DNA of 10,873 nt, from contig JALWGO010000171.1 in assembly GCA_027038805.1 (NCBI GenBank), positions 1 through 10,873 of the forward strand, read 5' to 3'. The notes below the pieces were generated by a model that saw only the letters and a list, made by a program, of their open reading frames with translations, ran no database searches and was not told the DNA's origin. The stretch is from Thermoprotei archaeon. Its GTDB lineage: Archaea > Thermoproteota > Thermoprotei_A > Sulfolobales > WANQ01. The stretch's first letter is position 1. Each line of letters opens with the position of its first letter. Shown here piece by piece: positions 5,605 to 10,873 of this stretch. A program made the position numbers and the translations under genes.

Positions 5605-5680
5605 GTAGTATAAAAGGGGTCTTTTCTATGCTAGTTCTATGGCTTGTTCCATGTTTTAGGGCGGAACTCTTTTATACTAC
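5605..5680. repeat. 12-base perfect inverted repeat containing two opposed TATA boxes
   Basis: GTAGTATAAAAG at 5605-5616 is repeated exactly, inverted, as CTTTTATACTAC at 5669-5680. The left arm is a good plus-strand TATA box (TATAAAAG, 5609-5616), predicting a start near 5635. The right arm is a TATA box pointing left, and it also offers TTTTATA on the plus strand, well placed for the gene starting at 5710. A further dyad, ACTACT-N5-AGTAGT, spans 5593-5609. The arrangement suggests an operator overlapping the promoter of the 5710 gene. Confidence 0.5.
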
Positions 5681-5709
5681 AGTAGGAGTAGAATAGATGT
5701 GGTGAAAAC

Positions 5710-6009
5710 ATGTCTGAGATATGCTCTCTCCTTGAAAAGGCCCGTGAAAAAGGTCTATCGGGCCCCGAGTTCGTTAAAATAATGGATGAGTTCGGAATAA
5801 AGCCAAAAGACCTCGGCCTAACATCACGTTATAAGAACATGTTGAAGCGAGGAGAAAGAGCGCCAAGTAAGGCTTTATTAGAAAAATTATTAAGTCTTCT
5901 CAATGGAACAGTATGCGGAAGCAGAAACGCCGCCGTAGCTCAGCCTGGTTGGAGCGCCGCCCTGGTAAGGCGGAGGTCCCGGGTTCGAATCCCGGCGGCG
6001 GCTCCATAA
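5710..6009 (+). CDS. Candidate integrase N-terminal fragment int(N), reading in frame through tRNA-Thr
   Basis: ATG 5710 has GGTGA at 5701-5705 and a TATA-like TTTTATA at 5670-5676, so the start is well supported. The first 73 residues look helical: SGPEFVKIMDEFGIKPKDLG, then LTSRYKNMLKRGERAPS, then ALLEKLLSLL, resembling an HTH-like segment. The frame then enters the tRNA gene exactly at its first base and passes through all 26 codons of it, giving VAQPGWSAALV and RSRVRIPAAAP. It stops at TAA immediately after the CCA. SSV-type archaeal tyrosine recombinases have their attP inside the int gene, within a tRNA-derived sequence, and integration leaves a short int(N) against the tRNA. The catalytic domain is absent here, as expected for int(N). 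Family assignment rests on layout and remembered resemblance, not an alignment. Alternatively it is a small HTH protein whose stop was lost into the tRNA. Confidence 0.5.
   Translation: MSEICSLLEKAREKGLSGPEFVKIMDEFGIKPKDLGLTSRYKNMLKRGERAPSKALLEKLLSLLNGTVCGSRNAAVAQPGWSAALVRRRSRVRIPAAAP
5929..6006 (+). tRNA. tRNA-Thr (anticodon GGT), CCA encoded
   Basis: A complete cloverleaf without intron. The acceptor GCCGCCG pairs with CGGCGGC. The D arm is GCTC/GAGC, the anticodon stem CCGCC/GGCGG with loop CTGGTAA, and the T arm CCGGG-TTCGAAT-CCCGG. The anticodon in the loop is GGT, reading ACC/ACU threonine codons. The discriminator base is T (U73), as usual for archaeal tRNA-Thr, followed by encoded CCA at 6004-6006. 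The GC-rich stems in an AT-rich genome point to a hyperthermophile. A T-rich run after 6010 can end transcription, and an AT-rich TTATTAAG at about 5886-5893, inside the overlapping ORF, is a possible promoter. The full-length overlap with the ORF starting at 5710 marks it as a likely integration target. Confidence 0.97.
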
Positions 6010-6106
6010 TCTTCTATTGTTTTCCATGTTTCTTGTAACAGCTTCTCTATATTTGTGTAGTTGTTCTATTCTTTATTTTGTTTATATATTTTGGTTAGAT
6101 AGTGGG

Positions 6107-6157
6107 TATATCGGTTTCCGTTATATTTATATTTTCGATATATCTGTTTTCGATATA
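6107..6157. promoter_or_regulatory. PadR promoter with two dyad operator candidates
   Basis: Two related 19-base sites lie 32 bases apart. The one at 6139-6157 is a perfect dyad, TATATC-N7-GATATA; the one at 6107-6125 is the same pattern with an imperfect right half (TATATC-N7-GTTATA). Between them, TTATATTTATATTT (6121-6134) is the likely TATA region, giving a transcript start inside or next to the second site. A repressor on these sites would block the PadR-MATE operon. PadR proteins usually autoregulate, so they are candidate PadR operators. Confidence 0.5.
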
Positions 6158-6176
6158 GTGTTACTTGGTGTAGAGT

Positions 6177-6632
6177 ATGGTTCCAGAACAACGTGATGCT
6201 AGAGGTGAGAGGGAGAGCCCTCATAGAGGATTGCTTGGTTTCTTAGTACTTGTTAGTCTTGTTGAAGGCGATGCCCATGGCTATGAGGTCATGAGGAGAA
6301 TTGAGAGGGTTACTGGTGGTTTATGGAGGCCTGCCCCCGGCTCCTTGTACCCAGTTATTGATTCTTTGGAGAAGGAGGGTTTGATTGAATGCATGGTTAA
6401 GGAGGTTAGGGGGAAGGCTCGTCGGGTGTGCAGGCTTACTGATGATGGATGGAATATGCTACTTGACTTGTTAGAGAGGAAGATTATAGCGTATATTTCT
6501 ATTCTAGAACACATGTTAAAATCTTTAGATGAGGCTATAAGTGTTCTAGATGGAGAGAGAGCAGAGACTATTCGTTCTAGAGCCATTAAGGAATTGAAAC
6601 ACGTCTGCGACAAATACTGTAATTATAGGTGA
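6177..6632 (+). CDS. PadR family transcriptional repressor
   Basis: A 151-residue protein with the PadR winged-helix signature: HGYEVMRRIE at 34-43, then the highly conserved recognition segment PAPGSLYPVIDSLEKEGLI at 52-70, followed by a wing (ECMVKEVRGKARRVCRLTDDG, 71-91). The C-terminal region, about 95-148, is helical with two cysteines and serves as the dimerisation arm. PadR repressors commonly sit beside efflux pumps and are released by the pump's substrates. Here the gene lies six bases before a MATE exporter in the same operon. ATG 6177 has GGTG six bases upstream, and dyad operator candidates cover the promoter. The local regulator role is inferred with good confidence; the inducer is unknown. 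Confidence 0.9.
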   Translation: MVPEQRDARGERESPHRGLLGFLVLVSLVEGDAHGYEVMRRIERVTGGLWRPAPGSLYPVIDSLEKEGLIECMVKEVRGKARRVCRLTDDGWNMLLDLLERKIIAYISILEHMLKSLDEAISVLDGERAETIRSRAIKELKHVCDKYCNYR

Positions 6633-6638
6633 CATAAT

Positions 6639-8084
6639 ATGGCCAGGCCTCCTCATAGTGATATGATGAGGTATAGAGAACGCATCATTGGCGGCTCTAT
6701 TATTCGAACCACACTGTGGTTGGCCTGGCCTATAATACTTGGTAACATTATAAATATTTCATATAATCTCGTAGACACTTTCTGGTTGGGAAAGCTTGGT
6801 AAAGCTTCTCTAGCAGCACCTACCGTTAGTTGGCCCCTAATAATGTTCTTCTATTCTATAGGTATGGGATTCAGTTTTGCCGGCATAACACTTATATCAC
6901 AATATGTTGGAGCCGGAGAATACCGTCTAGCTAGCCGGAGTGCTGGGCACCTCATAGGCTTCATGCTTATTTTATCACTGGTTCTATCTGGTACGGGATT
7001 TGTTCTATCACCTATAATTATGAGGTTAATGGGGGTTCCCCAAGATGTCCTCCCCCTAGCGATCAATTATATAACTATAATATTTGCTGGTATACCAATA
7101 GCTTTCCTAGGCTTCGGGTTCAACGTCATTCTCAGTGGGATAGGAGATACCCGTACGCCAACAATACTAGGGGCTATATCATCGGGTATAAACGTAGTTC
7201 TAGACCCATTATTCATCTTCGGCTGGTACGGGTTCCCGGAATTAGGAGTAGCTGGTGCAGCCGTAGCAACAGTAATTTCAAGGTCTGTTCTCTCGGTTAT
7301 AGGGCTTATCCTCCTGGCACGAGGGTTTAAAGGACTTAAATTATACTTGAGAGACCTGTTTTTCGAGTTATGGTGGCTTAAGAAGGTCATAGTGATAGGG
7401 ACCCCGATATCTATCCAGCAGTCTGCTAATTCTCTGGGCTTTGTAGTCATGATGGGCTTGGTATCTCGTCTCGGTACGGCTATTATAGCAACCTATGGTA
7501 TTGGGATAAGGCTTATCGATATAATACAAGCATTTACGTGGGGCATTATGCGTGCAACAACAATTATGATAGGGCAGAATATTGGTGCGGAAAAATATGA
7601 TAGAGCTGAAAAAATAGCTTACGAGAACATGAAGTTAATGTTCACAATCCTGGGGCTAGGTGCACTACTCATCTTCTTATTTAGAGCGCAGTTGTTCCAA
7701 GTCTTTATAAACGATCCGCAAGTAATAGAGGAAGGCTCAAGATTTCTCGCAATATTCTTGCCGTCAATACCTTTCTTTGGAATATTCTTTATAGTAGGAG
7801 CGGTAGCCAGGGGCTCCGGCCATAACTTTGCGTTCACGATAATATCAATTATAAGACTATGGGCTCTGAGAATCGGGCTAACATATGTTTTCTCAATATT
7901 AATGGGGATGGGCTCTACTGGCGTATGGATAGCAATGGCTATTAGTAATATCGGGGCTGGGATACTAGCCTTAGCCTGGGTTAGGATGGGTACTTGGAAG
8001 AAGAGGGTAATAGAGTTACCCCATAGAAGAATACCTACAGCTCCATTAAAAATGGATGGAGAAAAGATAGGCAGTGGAAAGTAG
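6639..8084 (+). CDS. MATE family multidrug/cation-coupled efflux transporter
   Basis: At 481 residues it has the full MATE length and about twelve membrane helices in two halves. Recognisable MATE features are WPIILGNIINISYNLVDTFW (30-49) with the helix-1 Asp (D46), the GLGKAS-type loop following it, QYVGAGE at 88-94, the LSGIGDTRTPT loop near 165-175, and the second-half counterparts SIQQSANSLGF and IGQNIGAE. MATE pumps export organic cations or other compounds in exchange for H+ or Na+ across the cytoplasmic membrane. The start ATG 6639 is preceded by GGTGA (6628-6632), which contains the stop codon of padR, so translation is probably coupled. The C-terminus is a basic cytoplasmic tail. The substrate cannot be read from sequence. 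Confidence 0.92.
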   Translation: MARPPHSDMMRYRERIIGGSIIRTTLWLAWPIILGNIINISYNLVDTFWLGKLGKASLAAPTVSWPLIMFFYSIGMGFSFAGITLISQYVGAGEYRLASRSAGHLIGFMLILSLVLSGTGFVLSPIIMRLMGVPQDVLPLAINYITIIFAGIPIAFLGFGFNVILSGIGDTRTPTILGAISSGINVVLDPLFIFGWYGFPELGVAGAAVATVISRSVLSVIGLILLARGFKGLKLYLRDLFFELWWLKKVIVIGTPISIQQSANSLGFVVMMGLVSRLGTAIIATYGIGIRLIDIIQAFTWGIMRATTIMIGQNIGAEKYDRAEKIAYENMKLMFTILGLGALLIFLFRAQLFQVFINDPQVIEEGSRFLAIFLPSIPFFGIFFIVGAVARGSGHNFAFTIISIIRLWALRIGLTYVFSILMGMGSTGVWIAMAISNIGAGILALAWVRMGTWKKRVIELPHRRIPTAPLKMDGEKIGSGK

Positions 8085-8098
8085 ATTACTTATAGATC

Positions 8099-8470
8099 TT
8101 AACCATTTTTAGTTGTTTTTATTAGTTCTAAGACGTATTTTACGGCATCGTTTATAGTGGTATATGGTTTAACAAATACAGGTATTATGCCTCGGGTTTC
8201 AAGAAACTCTCTACTACGTGGCCCCATTGCTGTTGATACAAAATATTTACAACTCCATGGCTTTAATAGTCCAAGTATTTTCCTAGCCTTACGGGGATCA
8301 TTATGTTGGTGTTCTTCTTCCTCTCCTCTTACAGTGTTCTCTACCTCTCCTATCTTTACGATTTTTCCTTCCTTCTCATCGTACTTGTATAATAGATATT
8401 TTCTCGCGTCTCCAAAGTGGCCTAACTTGACTGTTTTCCCATCGTCTGTTGCAATTGCGATACATAACAT
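8099..8470 (-). CDS. NifX/NafY-like (dinitrogenase FeMo-cofactor biosynthesis fold) protein
   Basis: A 123-residue single-domain protein of the dinitrogenase iron-molybdenum cofactor family (PF02579 type). The start MLCIAIATDDG is the first strand and loop, GHFGDARKYLLY at 17-28 is the conserved HFG segment, and STAMGPRSREFLETRGI matches the GxGpRa...L...Gi motif. An acidic loop with two histidines (GEEEEHQHNDP) precedes the central helix. Proteins of this fold bind iron-sulfur or molybdenum-containing clusters, but stand-alone archaeal copies have no settled role and do not imply nitrogen fixation. No nif gene is nearby. I place the start at ATG 8470, with AGGTGA eight bases upstream. The in-frame GTG at 8482 has no ribosome binding site and would itself form part of that Shine-Dalgarno. 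The gene converges on the MATE gene. Confidence 0.85.
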   Translation of the reverse strand: MLCIAIATDDGKTVKLGHFGDARKYLLYKYDEKEGKIVKIGEVENTVRGEEEEHQHNDPRKARKILGLLKPWSCKYFVSTAMGPRSREFLETRGIIPVFVKPYTTINDAVKYVLELIKTTKNG

Positions 8471-8574
8471 TAAAGCTATCACCTAATAGTATTTTTCCTC
8501 GTCTAAAAGTTAATTAACCTCCATTATAGCTCTAGACCTGGTCTAAACATTAGAAGACTATGCGGAGAGTACTG

Positions 8575-9258
8575 ATGAGCGAGTACTGGCTTATTGACCT
8601 CCATGCACATACTGTTTGCTCCGATGGTTTAATGACTGTTAGGGAACTATTATTAACTGCTAAGAAACAAGGGCTCTCAGGTATAGCTATAACAGACCAT
8701 GACACTATAGGATGTGTTAAGAAGGCGCTGAGTTTAGCAAGAGAGATTGGCATCATTGCTGTGCCGGGTATAGAGGTTTCAACACGTGAAGCCCATCTCC
8801 TACTATACGGTATTTTAGATGAGCTACCAGAGAAGTATAGATTTAAGCCTAGTATCCTTGAGGTCCTCGATTATGCTAGAGAAAACAATTACTTTTCATC
8901 GATAGCTCATCCTTTTGGTAGAATCTTTAAGCCTTATCCAGTAGTCTATCTTAGAGAAGCATTGTTGAAGGCTGATGGAGTCGAAGTGATTAACGGGAGG
9001 ACGCCGCCAAAGAGTAATGAGAAAGCAATAAGACTTGCATTGAATTATAATAAGATTCCTACAGCTGGTAGTGATGCCCATATTCCAGAAGAAATTGGTT
9101 CAGCTAAAATATTGTTAAGAGAGCCTGTTGAGGATTATATCCAGATAATAGAGCAGTTATATAGAAAGAGTCACCTAGTCTACGGAGGTAGAGGTTTAGG
9201 TCAGATAATTTCAACAATACTTAAGAAACGTATAAGGAGACTATTTTGGAGGAAATAG
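8575..9258 (+). CDS. PHP domain metal-dependent phosphoesterase
   Basis: A 227-residue protein consisting of one PHP domain with all four motifs. They are DLHAHTVCSDG at residues 8-18 (H10, H12, D17), ITDHDT at 39-44 (D41, H42), PGIEVS at 64-69 (E67), IAHPFG at 110-115 (H112) and GSDAH at 165-169 (D167, H169). These residues bind a two- or three-metal cluster that hydrolyses phosphoesters, as in TrpH/YciV-type 3'-5' nucleotidases and histidinol phosphatase relatives. The substrate here is unknown. The C-terminal tail is very basic (KKRIRRLFWRK), possibly binding nucleic acid. I prefer ATG 8575, which has GGAG seven bases upstream at 8564-8567. The in-frame ATG 8560 would add five residues without a ribosome binding site. 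It lies five bases before a small membrane gene. Confidence 0.88.
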   Translation: MSEYWLIDLHAHTVCSDGLMTVRELLLTAKKQGLSGIAITDHDTIGCVKKALSLAREIGIIAVPGIEVSTREAHLLLYGILDELPEKYRFKPSILEVLDYARENNYFSSIAHPFGRIFKPYPVVYLREALLKADGVEVINGRTPPKSNEKAIRLALNYNKIPTAGSDAHIPEEIGSAKILLREPVEDYIQIIEQLYRKSHLVYGGRGLGQIISTILKKRIRRLFWRK

Positions 9259-9262
9259 TGCC

Positions 9263-9652
9263 TTGGGAGACGATGAAACAACGAAGGAGGTAGTGATCTC
9301 GGGAAAGGTGTTCTTCTCAATAATAGCCTTCATAATAATAGCATTAATAGGCGTGGTCTTGAATCCATTATTTGGAGCCTATGGTATAATTATCGGTGCT
9401 TTTCTAACCTGGGTCATGGCATCATATCTCTACGTAATATATGGTTCGAATATGTTGGATACAGTAAAGTTAAAAGTATTATTATTTACGCCTACGATAA
9501 TATATGTAGCCCTCGTCATAATCTTTTTCTCAAGATCTGAGACCATTATGCAAGCTATATCACAGATCCTCGGCTCAGCTTCAATGGCTGTTATATTGTA
9601 TTTGTTCCTATACATATTAATGGAGTATTATAAGGCTAAGGGAACCATATAG
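9263..9652 (+). CDS. Four-helix membrane protein, unrecognised
   Basis: A 129-residue protein with an acidic N-terminus (GDDETTKE) and four membrane segments at about 15-35, 38-60, 71-90 and 100-121. No family recognised. The start is TTG 9263, supported by GGAGG at 9248-9252 ten bases upstream, inside the end of the PHP gene; no in-frame ATG occurs before the second helix. With five bases from the PHP stop, the two genes form an operon. A glycine-rich segment in helix 2 (FGAYGIIIGAF) resembles helices of polysaccharide-flippase-like proteins, but the protein is too short to be one. Confidence 0.7.
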   Translation: MGDDETTKEVVISGKVFFSIIAFIIIALIGVVLNPLFGAYGIIIGAFLTWVMASYLYVIYGSNMLDTVKLKVLLFTPTIIYVALVIIFFSRSETIMQAISQILGSASMAVILYLFLYILMEYYKAKGTI

Positions 9653-9761
9653 TCGCTTATGATAGATTTTAAAAATATACCTTTAAACATTTCCAGTATT
9701 TACGCTCTAGATAAAAATACTACAGCTTATCAAACTAGTGCACCAGGGTGATTAAATCTAG

Positions 9762-10217
9762 TTGTATGAGCAACGACTTATGAGAAAAAGGAGGAAAAAG
9801 ACTAAGATGATTAAAACAGGTATAGCGTTTCCATACAATGTTCTAATGGAGCTTGACGAGGTTATAAGGAAACTAGGGATACCAAATAGAAGTAAGGCGG
9901 TTGTAGAAGCAACCATGAAGTATATAGCCGACAATGTATGGGTCTACGAAGATGGTATGGTTGTAGGTGCACTCAGCATAATATACGATGACTCTAGGAA
10001 GAATATTCAAGAAAAACTTCTAGAAATAAAGAACATGTATTCACATAGTATAAATGCTGCAATAAACTTGTCACTAGATGATGATAAATCAATAGATGTA
10101 TGGATAGTAAAGGGCCCTGTGAAAATAGTTAAAAGACTAATAGAATCGTTAGAAAGAATAAACGGTGTATACACACTACGTTCAATGATAACTCATAAAC
10201 CTTCTAAGAACACGTGA
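9762..10217 (+). CDS. NikR-like ribbon-helix-helix regulator without the nickel ligands
   Basis: A 151-residue protein with NikR layout: an N-terminal ribbon-helix-helix (KTGIAFPYNVLMELDEVIRK at 18-37, then NRSKAVVEATMKYI) and an ACT-like C-terminal domain (GALSIIYDDS, 69-78, through DVWIVKGP near 112-119). In NikR the square-planar nickel site is formed by three His and one Cys (H76, H87, H89 and C95 in E. coli). The aligned positions here are N91, N102, S104 and S110, so all four are lost. It cannot sense nickel in the known way and may respond to another ligand or bind DNA constitutively. TTG 9762 has GGTGAT nine bases upstream. A basic extension (RKRRKKTK, residues 8-15) precedes the usual family start. 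A possible TATA region lies at 9667-9680. Confidence 0.75.
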   Translation: MYEQRLMRKRRKKTKMIKTGIAFPYNVLMELDEVIRKLGIPNRSKAVVEATMKYIADNVWVYEDGMVVGALSIIYDDSRKNIQEKLLEIKNMYSHSINAAINLSLDDDKSIDVWIVKGPVKIVKRLIESLERINGVYTLRSMITHKPSKNT

Positions 10218-10352
10218 TAAGAAACATAGATTATATTAGATGTTGTTACGAGTATCGAAGGCTCTATGCACCTATACCTTAATACTCAATAATATTGACT
10301 TATAGACCCCCTACATACTAGTAGACTATTGTAGAATACAACCAATGAGTAT

Positions 10353-10358
10353 AGGTGA
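10353..10358 (+). promoter_or_regulatory. Shine-Dalgarno (GGTGAG) fixing the taw1 start
   Basis: GGTGAG ends nine bases before ATG 10368. This excludes the upstream ATG at 10345, whose frame closes after seven codons with TAA, sharing one base with the taw1 ATG. A weak TATA-like CTTATAGA lies at 10299-10306. Confidence 0.5.
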
Positions 10359-10367
10359 GCAACTATA

Positions 10368-10873
10368 ATGAGGATAATAGACGCCTACACCGAGCTAAAC
10401 CGCATATTGAAAAAACAAGGCTACCATATCATAGGGCTACATAGCGCGGTCAAAAAATGTCATTGGACACACGCTGCTCTAGTTGAACGTAGATTCTGTT
10501 ACAAGTGTAAGTTCTATGGGATAGAAAGCCATAGATGTATACAGATGACCCCGACAACTCTCTGGTGCTGGAACCGCTGCCTCCACTGTTGGAGAATGAG
10601 ACCCAAGGATCGTGGATTAGACTGGGATGATACAAGACTGCCAAGGGTAGACGATCCGGAGTTCATAGCTGATCAATCAATAAAGGAGTTCAAGCGCATA
10701 ATATCGGGTTATAAGGGAAGACCTGGTGTTGATCCCCGAATGGTTGAGGAGGCATTGAATCCCAAACATGTAGCTATAAGTTTGAGTGGCGAACCCACGC
10801 TTTACCCAAGGCTAGGCGAGCTAATAGAGATATATCACCGGAAGGGACTATCAACATTTCTAGTAACACGTGG
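10368..10873 (+). CDS. taw1: tRNA 4-demethylwyosine synthase Taw1/TYW1, N-terminal part (3' end outside window)
   Basis: The first 168 codons of a radical SAM enzyme that converts m1G37 of tRNA-Phe to 4-demethylwyosine using pyruvate, the core step of wyosine synthesis in archaea and eukaryotes. The radical SAM cluster motif C-x3-C-x2-C is present at C67, C71 and C74 (LWCWNRCLHCWR). The second iron-sulfur cluster's cysteines C31, C44 and C57 keep the family's 13-residue spacing (26, 39 and 52 in the methanogen enzyme). Flanking family motifs are FCYKCKFYGIESHRCIQMTP and SLSGEPTLYP (near residues 140-149). The archaeal form lacks the flavodoxin domain of eukaryotic TYW1, consistent with the start found here. 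The frame is open to the window's last base; about half the usual length is visible. C47 is an extra cysteine close to the second-cluster ligands. Confidence 0.96.
   Translation, partial: MRIIDAYTELNRILKKQGYHIIGLHSAVKKCHWTHAALVERRFCYKCKFYGIESHRCIQMTPTTLWCWNRCLHCWRMRPKDRGLDWDDTRLPRVDDPEFIADQSIKEFKRIISGYKGRPGVDPRMVEEALNPKHVAISLSGEPTLYPRLGELIEIYHRKGLSTFLVTR

Larger units (their letters stand above)
1..6006. mobile_element. Possible integrated element ending at tRNA-Thr (left end outside window)
   Basis: The int(N)-like ORF and tRNA would form one border. The stretch to its left has the look of an integrated plasmid or virus: a Cas4-like nuclease, small winged-helix proteins, several orphan membrane proteins, repeat clusters and long gene-free stretches. 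To the right the genes are recognisable chromosomal families. The matching border, int(C) beside a second tRNA-Thr segment, is not in the window, so extent and even existence are inferred. Nothing proves that 1-5709 belongs to a single element. Confidence 0.3.

Noticed and set aside
8099..8470. Evidence for nitrogen fixation from the NifX/NafY-like gene
   Set aside because: The fold is widespread in archaea that do not fix nitrogen, and no nifHDK, nifB or related gene is present in the window.
10345..10368. Tiny upstream ORF (seven codons) touching the taw1 start
   Set aside because: The GGTGAG inside it is correctly placed for taw1, and the mini-ORF has no ribosome binding site of its own; attenuation cannot be argued from this alone.
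10450..10644. Minus-strand 64-codon ORF within taw1
   Set aside because: It lies wholly opposite conserved radical SAM coding sequence, including the cysteine motifs, and is a shadow frame.

Overview
The window looks like a hyperthermophilic crenarchaeon (Thermoproteota), most likely a Desulfurococcales/Staphylothermus-type genome; this placement is inference from sequence style. The DNA is AT-rich, yet the one tRNA is extremely GC-rich and ends in an encoded CCA. Many genes have GGTG/GGAGG Shine-Dalgarno sequences or look leaderless behind archaeal TATA boxes. TTG and GTG starts occur, and the window ends in the archaeal wyosine-synthesis gene taw1.

Region 1 (1-5709) is accessory in character. 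It opens with the C-terminal end of a Cas4/RecB-like nuclease, translationally coupled to an unrecognised 260-residue protein. A 540-base gene-free stretch follows, full of inverted and direct repeats. Then come a minus-strand M48 metalloprotease, an overlapping pair of small winged-helix-like genes, and five or six short unrecognised membrane proteins spread over both strands. Palindromic modules built on GCTGC...GCAGC ends occur twice, at 1085-1213 and 3959-4086.

Region 2 (5605-6009) is the pivot. A short ORF with its own promoter and Shine-Dalgarno reads in phase through an entire tRNA-Thr(GGT) gene and stops just after the CCA. It resembles the N-terminal piece int(N) left when an SSV-type archaeal integrase gene is split on integration into a tRNA. 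If so, region 1 may belong to an integrated plasmid or virus, with its other end outside the window.

Region 3 (6107-10873) looks like ordinary chromosome. A PadR repressor and a MATE exporter form an operon with dyad operators at the promoter. These are followed by a convergent NifX/NafY-like protein, a PHP phosphoesterase with a small membrane protein, a NikR-like regulator that has lost all four metal ligands, and the start of taw1, which acts on tRNA-Phe.
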